Source: an uncultured Collinsella sp. (lineage in GTDB: Bacteria > Actinomycetota > Coriobacteriia > Coriobacteriales > Coriobacteriaceae). Taken from it: a stretch of DNA of 64,000 nucleotides. The notes under the pieces are model-generated. The model was not told the DNA's origin and did not search any database. It worked only from the letters and a program-made list of their open reading frames with translations. The DNA lies in NCBI GenBank assembly GCA_937995345.1, contig CALKKS010000011.1:19822-83821 (forward strand), given 5' to 3'. Shown here one piece after another: positions 1 through 7,670 of the stretch. The position numbers were made by a program, and so were the translations under genes. Numbering within the stretch: the first letter of the stretch is position 1; each line of letters starts with the position of its first letter.

Positions 1-894
1 TTCATCGGCAAGGGCGGCGTGGGCCTACTCTACGGCAGTATGATCGCCCAGGCGCTCGGCAATGACGCCGTCGAATACGTCATGGACGACGCGCGCCTTG
101 AGCGCCACGCGGGCGATGCGCTCACCGTCAACGGAAAGCCCTGCGCGCTCAAGTCCGTCCGCGCGAGCGAGGCGACGCCCGTCGACCTGGTCATCCTCAC
201 GGTCAAGACAACCGGGCTCGATATGGCGCTCAAAACCATGGAAAGCGTCGTGGGCCCCAATACGCTCATCGCATCCCTTTGCAACGGCATCACCAGCGAG
301 CAAAAGATTGCCGAGCGCTTTGGCTGGGAGCATACTGTCCTCGGAATCTGCCAGGGCATGGATGCCGTATTCCTCAACGGCGCGCTCACCTTTACCAATA
401 CCGGCGAGATTCGCTTTGGTGCGGCAGCCGGCACCGACCCCGCGACCGTCGCCGGCATCGACGAGCTCTACACGCGCTGCGGCATCGCCCACACCGTCGA
501 GGCAGACATCGCGCACCGCATGTGGGCCAAGCTCATGCTCAACGACGGCATCAACCAAACCTGCATGGCCTACGGCGGCACGTACGGAAGCGCCACGGAA
601 CGGGACTCCGAGCAGCGTCGCTGCTTTGTTTCCGCCATGCGCGAAACGCTTGCAGTCGCCAACGCCGAAGGCATCGAGCTGACCGAAGCAGACCTGACGC
701 AGATGGTGCACCTCATCGAGGGACTCAATCCCGCCGGCATGCCGTCGATGGCGCAAGACCGCGTCGCGCGACGCAAGACCGAAGTCGATGAGTTTGCGGG
801 CACCATCTGCCGCCTGGCAGCCAAGCACGATATCCAGACGCCTCAGAACGAATGGCTCTATCAGCGTATTCGCGAAATCGAGGCAAGCTGGTAG
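1..894 (+). CDS. panE: 2-dehydropantoate 2-reductase (ketopantoate reductase), 5' end cut by window
   Basis: The reading frame is open from the first base, so the start codon lies just upstream of the window. The glycine-rich NADPH-binding segment GKGGVG is at the very edge, so only a few N-terminal residues should be missing. The downstream stretch HRMWAKLMLNDG is the PanE/ApbA C-terminal signature with the catalytic lysine. The family reduces ketopantoate to pantoate in the cytoplasm on the route to pantothenate and CoA. PanE-like proteins also reduce other 2-keto acids, so the exact substrate is inferred. No other pantothenate gene is in the window. A strong hairpin follows the stop codon. 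Confidence 0.85.
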   Translation, partial: FIGKGGVGLLYGSMIAQALGNDAVEYVMDDARLERHAGDALTVNGKPCALKSVRASEATPVDLVILTVKTTGLDMALKTMESVVGPNTLIASLCNGITSEQKIAERFGWEHTVLGICQGMDAVFLNGALTFTNTGEIRFGAAAGTDPATVAGIDELYTRCGIAHTVEADIAHRMWAKLMLNDGINQTCMAYGGTYGSATERDSEQRRCFVSAMRETLAVANAEGIELTEADLTQMVHLIEGLNPAGMPSMAQDRVARRKTEVDEFAGTICRLAAKHDIQTPQNEWLYQRIREIEASW

Positions 895-927
895 CGCCCG
901 ATTTGCCATGTCAACAGACTCAACAGT

Positions 928-966
928 AAAGCCGCCGCAAGGAGCACTCCCCTTGCGGCGGCTTTC
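928..966. terminator. Intrinsic terminator after panE
   Basis: A perfect 12-bp stem (931-942 with 951-962) has an 8-base loop, is preceded by AAA and followed by TTTC. It can end panE and, in the other direction, the small gene at 1003-1209. Confidence 0.75.
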
Positions 967-1002
967 ATCTTCATCTATAACCAGTAGTCGGTGTTCCGAC
1001 GG

Positions 1003-1209
1003 TTAGAGCTGCGACTCCGGAGCCTCGTCCTCGTCATCGCGACAAAGGACCACGCCCGCGCTTCCCAGCAGCGCGGCCGCGATCAGCGCACCGACCACGA
1101 TAGGAGCAGCCCCGCATGACCCCTGCATGCCCGCGACGAGCGCGGCGGTAGGGCCAAGACAGCCAAGCATCAATGCGACGGCGGCGACGGCGATATCTCG
1201 AGCGTTCAC
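1003..1209 (-). CDS. Small two-helix membrane protein, unknown function
   Basis: The 68-residue product has two hydrophobic alanine/glycine-rich segments (about residues 5-26 and 35-55) and a very acidic C-terminal tail (DDEDEAPES). The start is GTG, supported by GGAGGA about 9 bases upstream. Nothing ties it to a known family. It looks like a short integral membrane protein with the acidic tail exposed on one face. It stands alone between hairpins, and the sequence gives no functional clue. Confidence 0.5.
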   Translation of the reverse strand: MNARDIAVAAVALMLGCLGPTAALVAGMQGSCGAAPIVVGALIAAALLGSAGVVLCRDDEDEAPESQL

Positions 1210-1324
1210 AAGACCACTTCCTCCACGAGAAAGACCTTTTTTCTCATGAACTAGTGTGCCCCGCGCCCATATGCGCGGCGTACCGCCACGGTAAGGGCTC
1301 TGTTAACTCAAGCGCATACATAGA

Positions 1325-1368
1325 ACGGGCGTCTTTACGTTGCCCAAAAGCTCGGTAAAGACGCCCGT
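1325..1368. repeat. 14-bp perfect inverted repeat downstream of secreted-protein gene
   Basis: Arms at 1325-1338 and 1355-1368 (acgggcgtctttac and its complement) are separated by 16 bases. It lies 28 bases past the stop codon of the gene at 1397-2173, where a terminator would be expected. There is no clear T-run on either side, so it may act as an RNA-stabilising hairpin. Confidence 0.55.
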
Positions 1369-1396
1369 CCGCCAAATATCTGTGATGCCGAAAAGA

Positions 1397-2173
1397 TTAC
1401 CAACCGGTGTAGTAGTCGGTGGTTCCGGCAGCGCAGCCGGAGTCATAGACCTTGCACTCACCCTTGGATCCGGTAAACGTGGAGCCTTGGGCCTTATCGC
1501 CCGCAGCAACAACGTAGTAGCCATCGGAATCGCGCCAAAAGCCCTCAGAATCCTGCGTCCACTCGCCCGTGCGGTGATGATAGAGCACATTGCTGCTGTA
1601 ATAGGTCTCGCGGCGGCCGTTATAGTTATTGACGCCGCTCGAACGTGTCAGGCCTGAGCCGTTGGCGTAATACGCAGCGGACGCGTAAGACGAGCCGGAG
1701 CCGGCGTTGTAATACGAAGCCTGAGCGGCTTCAGCAGCCTCGGCTTCGGCGGCCGCAGCCTCGAGCGCCTCGCGCTTGGCATCCTCAAGCGTGGAGCGAA
1801 GCTCGTCGAGCTCGGTCGACTTGGCGTCGACCTCCCCCATCGTCAAAAGGCCACCCGCGTTGTCGATGCAGCCCTGCAAGACAGCCCGCTCATCATCGGT
1901 AGCATAGTCGCCATACATGTTCATAATGATCTGCGCGCGCATCTCAAGGGAATCGCGCTTTGCCCCCATCGAGGCGTTCCACTCCTGCATGGAGCCATAA
2001 CCATCGCCGCGATAGTCGACGGGCTGCACCAGCGTCGCCTCGGACGGCGTAGACCCTACCGCATCGGACAGTGTTGCGGCGTGGGCATCAGTTGCGCCGG
2101 CGCCCGCCAAAAGTGCCACGGTCAGAGCGGCGGAAAGGGCGGCGGCTTTCGGTTTTCGTGAATCGATCCTCAT
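1397..2173 (-). CDS. Secreted protein with coiled coil and 3D-like C-terminal domain
   Basis: The 258-residue product starts with a Sec signal peptide (charged KPK, hydrophobic core, cleavage near AHA-A, about residue 33). An alanine/glutamate-rich helical stretch (about 125-155) is likely a coiled coil, followed by a Gly/Ser/Tyr-rich linker. The last 60 residues (GYYVVAAGDKAQGSTF then VYDSGCAAGTTDYYTGW) have the spacing of acidic residues seen in 3D-type double-psi barrel domains of cell-wall hydrolases. That assignment is a resemblance only, and two cysteines in the region could form a disulfide. The likely role is extracytoplasmic and wall-associated. The gene is monocistronic. Confidence 0.65.
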   Translation of the reverse strand: MRIDSRKPKAAALSAALTVALLAGAGATDAHAATLSDAVGSTPSEATLVQPVDYRGDGYGSMQEWNASMGAKRDSLEMRAQIIMNMYGDYATDDERAVLQGCIDNAGGLLTMGEVDAKSTELDELRSTLEDAKREALEAAAAEAEAAEAAQASYYNAGSGSSYASAAYYANGSGLTRSSGVNNYNGRRETYYSSNVLYHHRTGEWTQDSEGFWRDSDGYYVVAAGDKAQGSTFTGSKGECKVYDSGCAAGTTDYYTGW

Positions 2174-2384
2174 GTAGCTGGAAACCTCCGTAGTGCGTTT
2201 TTGCTGCGTTTAAGCTGCGTGTGATTCGATCGCGCTGCATAGTACCCCGAGCAATTCGCGACCTGCGGTTTTACTCAAAAGGTGCACGTCAATTGCGTAA
2301 AACTCACATCCTCTCAACAGGAGTTTTCCACAACTCGCATGCATAAAGCGTCTCAAAAACCCTGTTTTGGCATGCTTCCTATGC
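2174..2384. other. Intergenic stretch without a supported gene
   Basis: This AT-richer spacer lies between the secreted-protein gene and the metY terminator. It contains short imperfect palindromes (AAAACTC/GAGTTTT near 2297-2336 and GCATGC-type repeats near 2338-2375). The only long frame overlaps the metY terminator and has no ribosome binding site. The promoter of the 1397-2173 gene must lie here, but I could not identify its boxes. Confidence 0.4.
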
Positions 2385-2423
2385 AAAAAAGGTGCCTGTG
2401 CAAACATTGTTCGCACAGGCACC
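2385..2423 (-). terminator. Intrinsic terminator of metY
   Basis: An 11-bp perfect stem (2391-2401 with 2413-2423) and a 10-base loop are followed on the minus strand by six T residues (2385-2390). It sits 63 bases past the metY stop codon. Confidence 0.88.
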
Positions 2424-2485
2424 TTGAGCAGGCATTTTATGCAGTTATACCTATCGAGTCGCAAGGGGTCCTTGCACAAGTCGCC

Positions 2486-3796
2486 TTACTCGTCCAGCGC
2501 GGCGAAGGCCTGCTTCAGATCCCAAATGATGTCCTCGGCGTTCTCGGTACCGATGGAAAGACGGATCGTGGAGGGCGTGATGTTCTGCTCGGCGAGCTCC
2601 TCGGCAGAGAGCTGGGAGTGCGTGGTGGTAGCCGGGTGCACGACGAGCGACTTGACGTCGGCCACGTTGGCGAGCAGCGAGAATACCTGCAGGTGATCGA
2701 TAAACTTCCAAGCGGCCTCCTGGCCACCCTTAATCTCAAAGGTAAAGATCGAGGCGCCGCCGTTGGGGAAGTACTCCTTGTAGAGCTCATGATCGGGGTG
2801 CTCAGGCAGGCTCGGGTGGTTCACCTTGGCGACATGGCTGTCACCGGTCAGGAACTCAACGACCTTCTTGGTGTTCTCGACATGACGGTCGACACGCAGC
2901 GACAGGGTCTCGGTGCCCTGGAGCAGGACCCAGGCGTTAAACGGGCTGATGCAGGCGCCCTCGTCACGCAGCAGAATGGCGCGGACATAGGTTGCGAAGG
3001 CAGCGGGGCCGGCAGCCTCGGCAAACGAGACGCCATGGTAGGAGGGGTTGGGCTCGGCGATCTGGGCGTACTTGCCACTCGCCTTCCAATCGAAGTTACC
3101 GCCGTCGACGATCACACCGCCCAGCGAGGTGCCGTGACCACCGATGAACTTGGTTGCGGAGTGAACGACGATGTTGGCACCATGCTCCAGCGGACGGAAC
3201 AGGTACGGAGTGCCGAAAGTGTTGTCGACGACAACCGGCAGACCGTGCTTCTTGGCGATCTCGGAGATGGCATCGATGTTGGGGATGTCGGAGTTGGGAT
3301 TGCCGAGCGTCTCGAGGTAGATGACCGTGGTGTTGTCCTTGATGGCGCCCTCGACCTCGTCCAGGTTATGAGCGTCGACAAACGTGGTCTCGACACCAAA
3401 CTGGGAGAGGGTATGCTCCAGCAGGTTGTAGGAGCCACCGTAGATGGTCTTCTGGGCCACCACGTGGTCACCGGCCTGGGCGAGTGCCTGCAGGGTATAG
3501 GTGATAGCGGCAGCACCGGAAGCGACGGCGAGACCGGCCACGCCGCCCTCGAGCGCGGCGATGCGGTCCTCGAAGACGCCCTGGGTGGAGTTGGTCAGAC
3601 GACCGTAGATGTTGCCGGCGTCGGCAAGGCCAAAGCGGTCGGCGGCGTGCTGGGCGTTGCGGAACACGTAGCTCGTGGTCTGATAGATAGGCACGGCGCG
3701 GGCATCGGATGCGGGATCGGCGCTCTCCTGGCCAACGTGCAGCTGCAGGGTATCGAAACCAAAGGTGTGCTCGGGGTTGTTGATGAACTGGCTCAT
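2486..3796 (-). CDS. metY: O-acetylhomoserine sulfhydrylase (Cys/Met metabolism PLP enzyme)
   Basis: This is a 436-residue Cys/Met-metabolism PLP enzyme. The pyridoxal-phosphate lysine is K216 in SATKFIGGHG, and the substrate-loop motif YGRLTN is at 64-69. The length and the long C-terminal domain fit MetY, which makes homocysteine from O-acetylhomoserine and sulfide, better than cystathionine synthases or lyases. A longer frame begins at a TTG at 3907, but AAGGAGA lies just before the ATG at 3796. The gene has its own promoter, a leader region with a 17-codon peptide and a terminator. A divergent LysR regulator lies upstream and is its likely sulfur-responsive controller. Confidence 0.9.
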   Translation of the reverse strand: MSQFINNPEHTFGFDTLQLHVGQESADPASDARAVPIYQTTSYVFRNAQHAADRFGLADAGNIYGRLTNSTQGVFEDRIAALEGGVAGLAVASGAAAITYTLQALAQAGDHVVAQKTIYGGSYNLLEHTLSQFGVETTFVDAHNLDEVEGAIKDNTTVIYLETLGNPNSDIPNIDAISEIAKKHGLPVVVDNTFGTPYLFRPLEHGANIVVHSATKFIGGHGTSLGGVIVDGGNFDWKASGKYAQIAEPNPSYHGVSFAEAAGPAAFATYVRAILLRDEGACISPFNAWVLLQGTETLSLRVDRHVENTKKVVEFLTGDSHVAKVNHPSLPEHPDHELYKEYFPNGGASIFTFEIKGGQEAAWKFIDHLQVFSLLANVADVKSLVVHPATTTHSQLSAEELAEQNITPSTIRLSIGTENAEDIIWDLKQAFAALDE

Positions 3797-3851
3797 GATG
3801 ATCTCCTTGATCGAACGAAAGTAAATAAATAAGAGAGAAGTAAGTCGCTGT

Positions 3852-3883
3852 CTCCTGATCACGCCGACGGGCGCAAACAGGAG
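3852..3883 (-). promoter_or_regulatory. Hairpin overlapping end of metY leader peptide
   Basis: On the minus strand CTCCTG (3878-3883) pairs with CAGGAG (3852-3857), and inside it GCGCC pairs with GGCGT around a CGTC loop. The stem contains the stop codon and last codons of the leader ORF, so a ribosome stalled or terminating there would change its folding. Confidence 0.5.
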
Positions 3884-3912
3884 CCCGGCATTCGTCTTGG
3901 TAAGCAATTCAT
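3859..3912 (-). CDS. Putative cysteine-containing leader peptide of metY
   Basis: A 17-codon ORF encodes MNCLPRRMPGSCLRPSA. It has a near-perfect ribosome binding site (AAAGGAGG on the minus strand at 3920-3927) about 7-8 bases before its ATG. It lies inside the transcribed leader between the metY promoter (3981-4009) and the metY start, in a different frame from metY. It has Cys at positions 3 and 12 and Met at position 8. Its 3' end overlaps a stem-loop. Short cysteine-bearing leader peptides that attenuate sulfur-assimilation genes are known in actinobacteria. That this one works the same way is inference. It is too short for automatic gene callers. Confidence 0.5.
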   Translation of the reverse strand: MNCLPRRMPGSCLRPSA

Positions 3913-3980
3913 ATGCGGGCCTCCTTTCGCGTCCCAGTTCCGTAGTTGGCTTAATTACCTACCGCCTTTGTGTGTTTTGA

Positions 3981-4009
3981 ATAGTACGAGCATTGTCTCC
4001 CTCGGTCAA
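3981..4009 (-). promoter_or_regulatory. metY promoter
   Basis: On the minus strand TTGACC (4004-4009), a 17-base spacer and TACTAT (3981-3986) form a good sigma-70-type promoter. Transcription would start near 3974, leaving a leader of about 175 bases before metY. Confidence 0.7.
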
Positions 4010-4031
4010 TCACTTAAAAGCGCTAACTTGT

Positions 4032-4048
4032 TATCTGTTTTATAGATA
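4032..4048 (+). promoter_or_regulatory. Candidate LysR-type operator (T-N11-A palindrome)
   Basis: TATCT (4032-4036) and AGATA (4044-4048) form an AT-rich dyad of the T-N11-A type used by LysR regulators. It lies 22 bases before the regulator's ATG in the metY/lysR divergent region. Autoregulation is inferred. Confidence 0.45.
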
Positions 4049-4070
4049 GCTATCGAAAGGATGGGCGCCA

Positions 4071-4973
4071 ATGACCCTCCAGCAGCTTCGCTTTTTGATC
4101 GCCGTGGCAGAGTCCGGCTCAATCAACGCCGCAGCTCGGCGCCTCTATACCGCTCAGTCCAACATCTCAAACGCCGTCAAAAGCCTGGAACAGGAACTCC
4201 ATCTGGAGATCTTTACGCGCTCCAGCCGCGGCGTCACGCTCACCAACGACGGCACCGAGCTTTTGGGCTATGCGCGCCAGGTCGTAGAGCAGGCCGACAT
4301 GCTCGAGGCACGCTACGAGGACGGCGGCACCCCGCAAGCCCGCCTCGCCATTTCCGCCCAGCACTACGCCTTTTCGGTCGAGGCCTTTGTCAACGTAGTC
4401 GAGCGCTGCCGCGACAGCAAGTTCGAGTTCATCATGCGCGAGACCACCACATCGCAGATCATCGATGACGTCCGTGCGTTTCGCAGCGATATCGGCATCC
4501 TGTATCTGGATGACTTTAACGCCCGCGTTCTGCAGAAGGCCTTCGCCGATGCCCGCGCAAGCTTCCATCCCCTATTCGACGCGACGGTCCACGTCTTCGT
4601 TAGCGAGCGCCACCCGCTCGCACGCCGCCCTCAGCTGTCCCTTGCCGACCTCACGCCCTATACGCGCTACAGCTTTGAGCAGGGAACCTCAAACTCCTTC
4701 TATTACGCCGAGGAACCCTTTAGCTATATCCCTTGCGACCGCAACATACGAATCTCGGACCGCGGAACGCTCACTAACTTACTTATCACGTCGAACGGTT
4801 ACACCCTGTCGACCGGTGTCCTCTCCAATGAGATGCAATGGGGTATGGCATCGATCCCGTTAGCAGACGCCCCAACGATGCACGTAGGCTATATCATGCA
4901 CGACGAGCGCAAGCCCTCTCCCCTCTTGCAGCAATACCTCGACGAGCTCAACCGCATCACCCATGCCAACTAG
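4071..4973 (+). CDS. LysR-family transcriptional regulator, probable regulator of metY
   Basis: The 300-residue protein has a standard LysR architecture. An N-terminal winged helix-turn-helix spans about residues 1-60 (MTLQQLRFLIAVAESGSINA, AQSNISNAVKSLE), followed by a linker helix and a periplasmic-binding-like effector domain (about 90-295). It is divergent from metY across a 274-base region with a T-N11-A dyad, the usual arrangement for a LysR protein and its target. Sulfur-metabolism LysR regulators (CysB/CmbR type) often sense O-acetylserine or homologues, so a sulfur effector is plausible but not shown. GAAAGG lies 10 bases before the ATG. Confidence 0.85.
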   Translation: MTLQQLRFLIAVAESGSINAAARRLYTAQSNISNAVKSLEQELHLEIFTRSSRGVTLTNDGTELLGYARQVVEQADMLEARYEDGGTPQARLAISAQHYAFSVEAFVNVVERCRDSKFEFIMRETTTSQIIDDVRAFRSDIGILYLDDFNARVLQKAFADARASFHPLFDATVHVFVSERHPLARRPQLSLADLTPYTRYSFEQGTSNSFYYAEEPFSYIPCDRNIRISDRGTLTNLLITSNGYTLSTGVLSNEMQWGMASIPLADAPTMHVGYIMHDERKPSPLLQQYLDELNRITHAN

Positions 4974-5072
4974 CTGTCGGAAGACAGGGTAGAAATCATA
5001 GATTGCTAGCCCCCGGCGGGCATGGCGCTACAATGGTCACTCACATGGAACGCACTCAACGAAAGGAAGCCC

Positions 5073-5558
5073 GTGAAGGTCATCATCTATACCGACGGCT
5101 CGGCCCGATCAAATCCGGGACGCGGCGGCTACGGCGCCGTGCTCAAATACACCAACCCCGCCGGCAAGACCTTTACCTCCGAGCTTTCGCGCGGCTACGC
5201 CAAGACCACCAACAACCGCATGGAGCTCATGGCCGTTATCGTGGCGCTCGAGGCACTCAACCGCCCCTGCGAGGTCGAAGTCCATTCCGATTCGCAGTAC
5301 GTCGTCAACGCCTTTAACAAGCACTGGATCGACGGCTGGAAAAAGCGCGGGTGGAAAACCGCCAACAAGCAGCCCGTCAAAAACCGCGACCTGTGGGAGC
5401 GACTACTCACCGCCAAAAGCAAGCACAAGGTTGAGTTCATCTGGGTTAAGGGTCACGCCGGTCACGAGCTCAATGAGCGCTGCGATGAGCTCGCCACCAC
5501 GGCGGCCGACGGCAGCAACCTCGATATCGACACCGGCTTTAACGAGAGCGACCTGTAA
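5073..5558 (+). CDS. rnhA: Ribonuclease HI
   Basis: The 161-residue enzyme cleaves the RNA strand of RNA/DNA hybrids, such as R-loops and primers. The metal-binding acidic set is complete: D8 (YTDGS), E51 (NRMEL), D73 (HSDSQY) and D138 (ERCDEL), with the catalytic histidine in KGHAG. A basic handle ([12 protein letters not shown]) as in E. coli RNase HI is present. An earlier in-frame ATG exists at 5022, but GAAAGG is placed six bases before the GTG at 5073 and homology begins there. A C-terminal tail of about 15 acidic residues is extra. The gene is monocistronic in appearance. Confidence 0.92.
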   Translation: MKVIIYTDGSARSNPGRGGYGAVLKYTNPAGKTFTSELSRGYAKTTNNRMELMAVIVALEALNRPCEVEVHSDSQYVVNAFNKHWIDGWKKRGWKTANKQPVKNRDLWERLLTAKSKHKVEFIWVKGHAGHELNERCDELATTAADGSNLDIDTGFNESDL

Positions 5559-5631
5559 TAGCGTTTTCGCGCAGCTTTATATCCCCACGCGCTACACTCA
5601 TCCTGTAGACCAAACAACGCAAGGGGGACGT

Positions 5632-6738
5632 ATGCTGCGCATCGCGACCATCGGCACATCCATGATCACCGACGACTTTATCCAAGTCGTCAACGCCAAC
5701 GACCAAGCCGCGTTTGTGGGCACGCTTTCACGCGATGCCAATCGCGGTGCCGCCTTTACCGCCGAGCGCGGTGGCGAGCGAAACTTTACCTCGCTCGATG
5801 AGCTTGCGGCAGCCGCCGACGTCGACGCCGTCTATATCGGCAGCCCTAACGCACTTCACTACGAGCAGGCCCTTGCCTGCATCGCCGGTGGCAAGCACGT
5901 CATCGTCGAGAAGCCCTTCTGCGCCACCGAAGCGCAGGCGCTGGAAGTCTTCCGCGCTGCCGAGGCAGCAGGTGTCGTGGCCCTCGAGGCCATGCGTCCC
6001 CTCCACGATCCCGCCTTCCACGCCATCGAGGACGCCCTGGGCGAGATCGCCCCCATCCGCCGCGCCTCATTGCGCTTTGGCAAATATTCCTCGCGCTACA
6101 ACGAGATTCTCGCGGGACGCGCCACCAATATCTTCGACTGCAATATGGCATCGGGTTCCCTCATGGACATCGGCGTCTACACCGTCGAGCCCATGGTCGA
6201 GATTTTCGGCATGCCCTCCGGCCTTACAAGCATGACTACTCTGCTCGACCCCACCACGCGACAGCTCACGCACGGCCCCATCGACGGCTGCGGATCCATC
6301 CTCGCCAGCTACGGCGGTGGCCGTATCTCCGTCGAGCTTGCGCACTCCAAAATAACAAATGACCTGCTGCCCTCGCAGATCGAAGGCGAGCGTGGCACTA
6401 TCCAGATCGACCATCTGTCCACGCCCCGCAACGTCCGCATCGACTATCGCGGCGATGTCGTACGCGGCTCGGCGACCGAGGCGCCGCGCGAACAGGGCGA
6501 CAACGGCCGCGTGCTCGACCTGCCCAAATCGAGCAACACTATGGAATACGAACTCAAAGACTTTATCAGCGCCATCGGCGGCATCGATAACGTTAAGGAA
6601 GAGATTTGGGAGACCCCGGCGGGACGCCACGAGCTTGGCCACTACCGCGATGTCACGCTCGTCTCACTGCGCATCATGGATGCCGTGCGCCAGCAGGCCG
6701 GCATTACCTTCCCGTCCGACGCAGGCAAGCAGGCCTAG
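5632..6738 (+). CDS. Gfo/Idh/MocA-family NAD(P)-dependent oxidoreductase
   Basis: The 368-residue protein has an N-terminal Rossmann fold beginning MLRIATIGTSMI, the nicotinamide/substrate motif VEKPFCATEAQA (the EKP lysine typical of this family), and a C-terminal GFO_IDH_MocA_C domain. The family oxidises or reduces sugars, inositols and similar compounds in the cytoplasm, and the substrate cannot be read from sequence. The start at the ATG is supported by AAGGGGG, and the longer upstream frame is rejected because it overlaps rnhA. The acylphosphatase gene follows two bases after the stop, so the two are probably cotranscribed. Confidence 0.82.
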   Translation: MLRIATIGTSMITDDFIQVVNANDQAAFVGTLSRDANRGAAFTAERGGERNFTSLDELAAAADVDAVYIGSPNALHYEQALACIAGGKHVIVEKPFCATEAQALEVFRAAEAAGVVALEAMRPLHDPAFHAIEDALGEIAPIRRASLRFGKYSSRYNEILAGRATNIFDCNMASGSLMDIGVYTVEPMVEIFGMPSGLTSMTTLLDPTTRQLTHGPIDGCGSILASYGGGRISVELAHSKITNDLLPSQIEGERGTIQIDHLSTPRNVRIDYRGDVVRGSATEAPREQGDNGRVLDLPKSSNTMEYELKDFISAIGGIDNVKEEIWETPAGRHELGHYRDVTLVSLRIMDAVRQQAGITFPSDAGKQA

Positions 6739-6740
6739 CG

Positions 6741-7151
6741 ATGGGCTTCTTCGATACGTTCTTCTCCAGCGTCACCGGCGGCAGTCGAGAGCCTCAAAAA
6801 CCATCAAACGTCGAGCTCGAGCTGCGCCGCAGGCTTACTGTGCTCGCAAGCGACGAGGCCACTCAAGACACTCCCCTGCGCTATTTCCTGCGCTGGGCGG
6901 GGCAAGTCCAGGGCGTCGGTTTTCGCTTTACCAACACCAACCTCGCGCAGGCACGCGCGCTCACCGGCTGGGTGCGTAACATGGAAGACGGTTCAGTCGA
7001 GATGGAGATACAGGGAGCTCCGGCAAACATCCTATCTCATCTCGAGGCGCTTCATGCCTCCTACGAGCGCATGGGAACGCGTTTTCGCCTCGTAGACGCC
7101 CAGGCCCGAGCCCCACTTGCCAATGAAGACGGTTTCATTCCTCGTTATTAG
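6741..7151 (+). CDS. Acylphosphatase with N-terminal extension
   Basis: The 136-residue product ends in a complete acylphosphatase domain (about residues 48-136) with the signature GQVQGVGFRF, which holds the catalytic arginine, and GWVRNMEDGSVE with the catalytic asparagine. The enzyme hydrolyses carboxyl-phosphate bonds such as acetyl phosphate. Usual bacterial forms are about 90 residues. Here a 45-residue basic/charged N-terminal extension (FFDTFFSSVTGGSREPQK and following) is added and is of unknown use. It follows the oxidoreductase gene by two bases and is likely translationally coupled. Confidence 0.85.
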   Translation: MGFFDTFFSSVTGGSREPQKPSNVELELRRRLTVLASDEATQDTPLRYFLRWAGQVQGVGFRFTNTNLAQARALTGWVRNMEDGSVEMEIQGAPANILSHLEALHASYERMGTRFRLVDAQARAPLANEDGFIPRY

Positions 7152-7212
7152 TATTGTGTGCTAAATACGGTATCATTTACCTACGACCGTTGATAGAAAA
7201 GAGGCGAGGCGC

Positions 7213-7593
7213 ATGGCGGTGCAAAGAAGGAATACCAGGCAGCGAAAGCTGGTTCTTGACGCCGTGCGCCAAAGCTATAACCATCCCACCGCCGACGAAA
7301 TCTACAACGTTGTGCGCGCACGGGATGACAAAATCAGCCGTGGCACGGTCTACCGCAACCTCAACCTCCTGGCCGACGCCGGCGAGATCCTCTCCATCAA
7401 GACGCCGGGCGGCAGCCGCTTCGATCGCACGATCGAGCCGCATGCGCATATCATCTGCACCTCGTGCAGCCGCGTCATCGACGTACCGCTCCCCTTCGAT
7501 GCCCAGCTCGACGCCAAGGCATCCGAGCAAATCGGCTGGCACGTCACGTCGCACTACACCATCTTCGAGGGTCTCTGCCCCGACTGCCGGTAG
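7213..7593 (+). CDS. Fur-family metalloregulator (PerR/Fur-like)
   Basis: The 126-residue protein has an N-terminal winged helix (TADEIYNVVR then ISRGTVYRNLNLLADAGEI) and a C-terminal dimerisation domain with two CxxC structural zinc sites (CTSC and CPDC). The HAHIIC segment provides regulatory-metal ligands. Members repress iron, zinc or peroxide-stress genes. HAHIICTSC and an FDRTIEPH ligand arm resemble PerR more than classical Fur, but this is not decisive. The gene is monocistronic, and no clear Fur or PerR box was recognised upstream. The start is ATG at 7213, with a purine-rich GAGGCGAGG before it. Confidence 0.85.
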   Translation: MAVQRRNTRQRKLVLDAVRQSYNHPTADEIYNVVRARDDKISRGTVYRNLNLLADAGEILSIKTPGGSRFDRTIEPHAHIICTSCSRVIDVPLPFDAQLDAKASEQIGWHVTSHYTIFEGLCPDCR

Positions 7594-7670
7594 ATGTTTG
7601 GAGCATGCCTTAAAATCCACCTTTCCGCACTCTGCAGCAAAAAGTAGATTTCTAGGCATGTCCCAATTAT

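Noticed and set aside
2210..2479. 89-codon minus-strand frame downstream of metY
   Set aside because: It overlaps the metY terminator, lacks a ribosome site and shows no domain. It may be part of an intergenic repeat.
2282..3832. 516-codon plus-strand frame over metY
   Set aside because: Antisense to metY, without ribosome site or recognisable motifs, and it crosses the metY terminator.
3797..4010. SAM riboswitch before metY
   Set aside because: No SAM-I, SAM-II or SAM-IV core motif could be recognised. The leader ORF and hairpin explain the region better.
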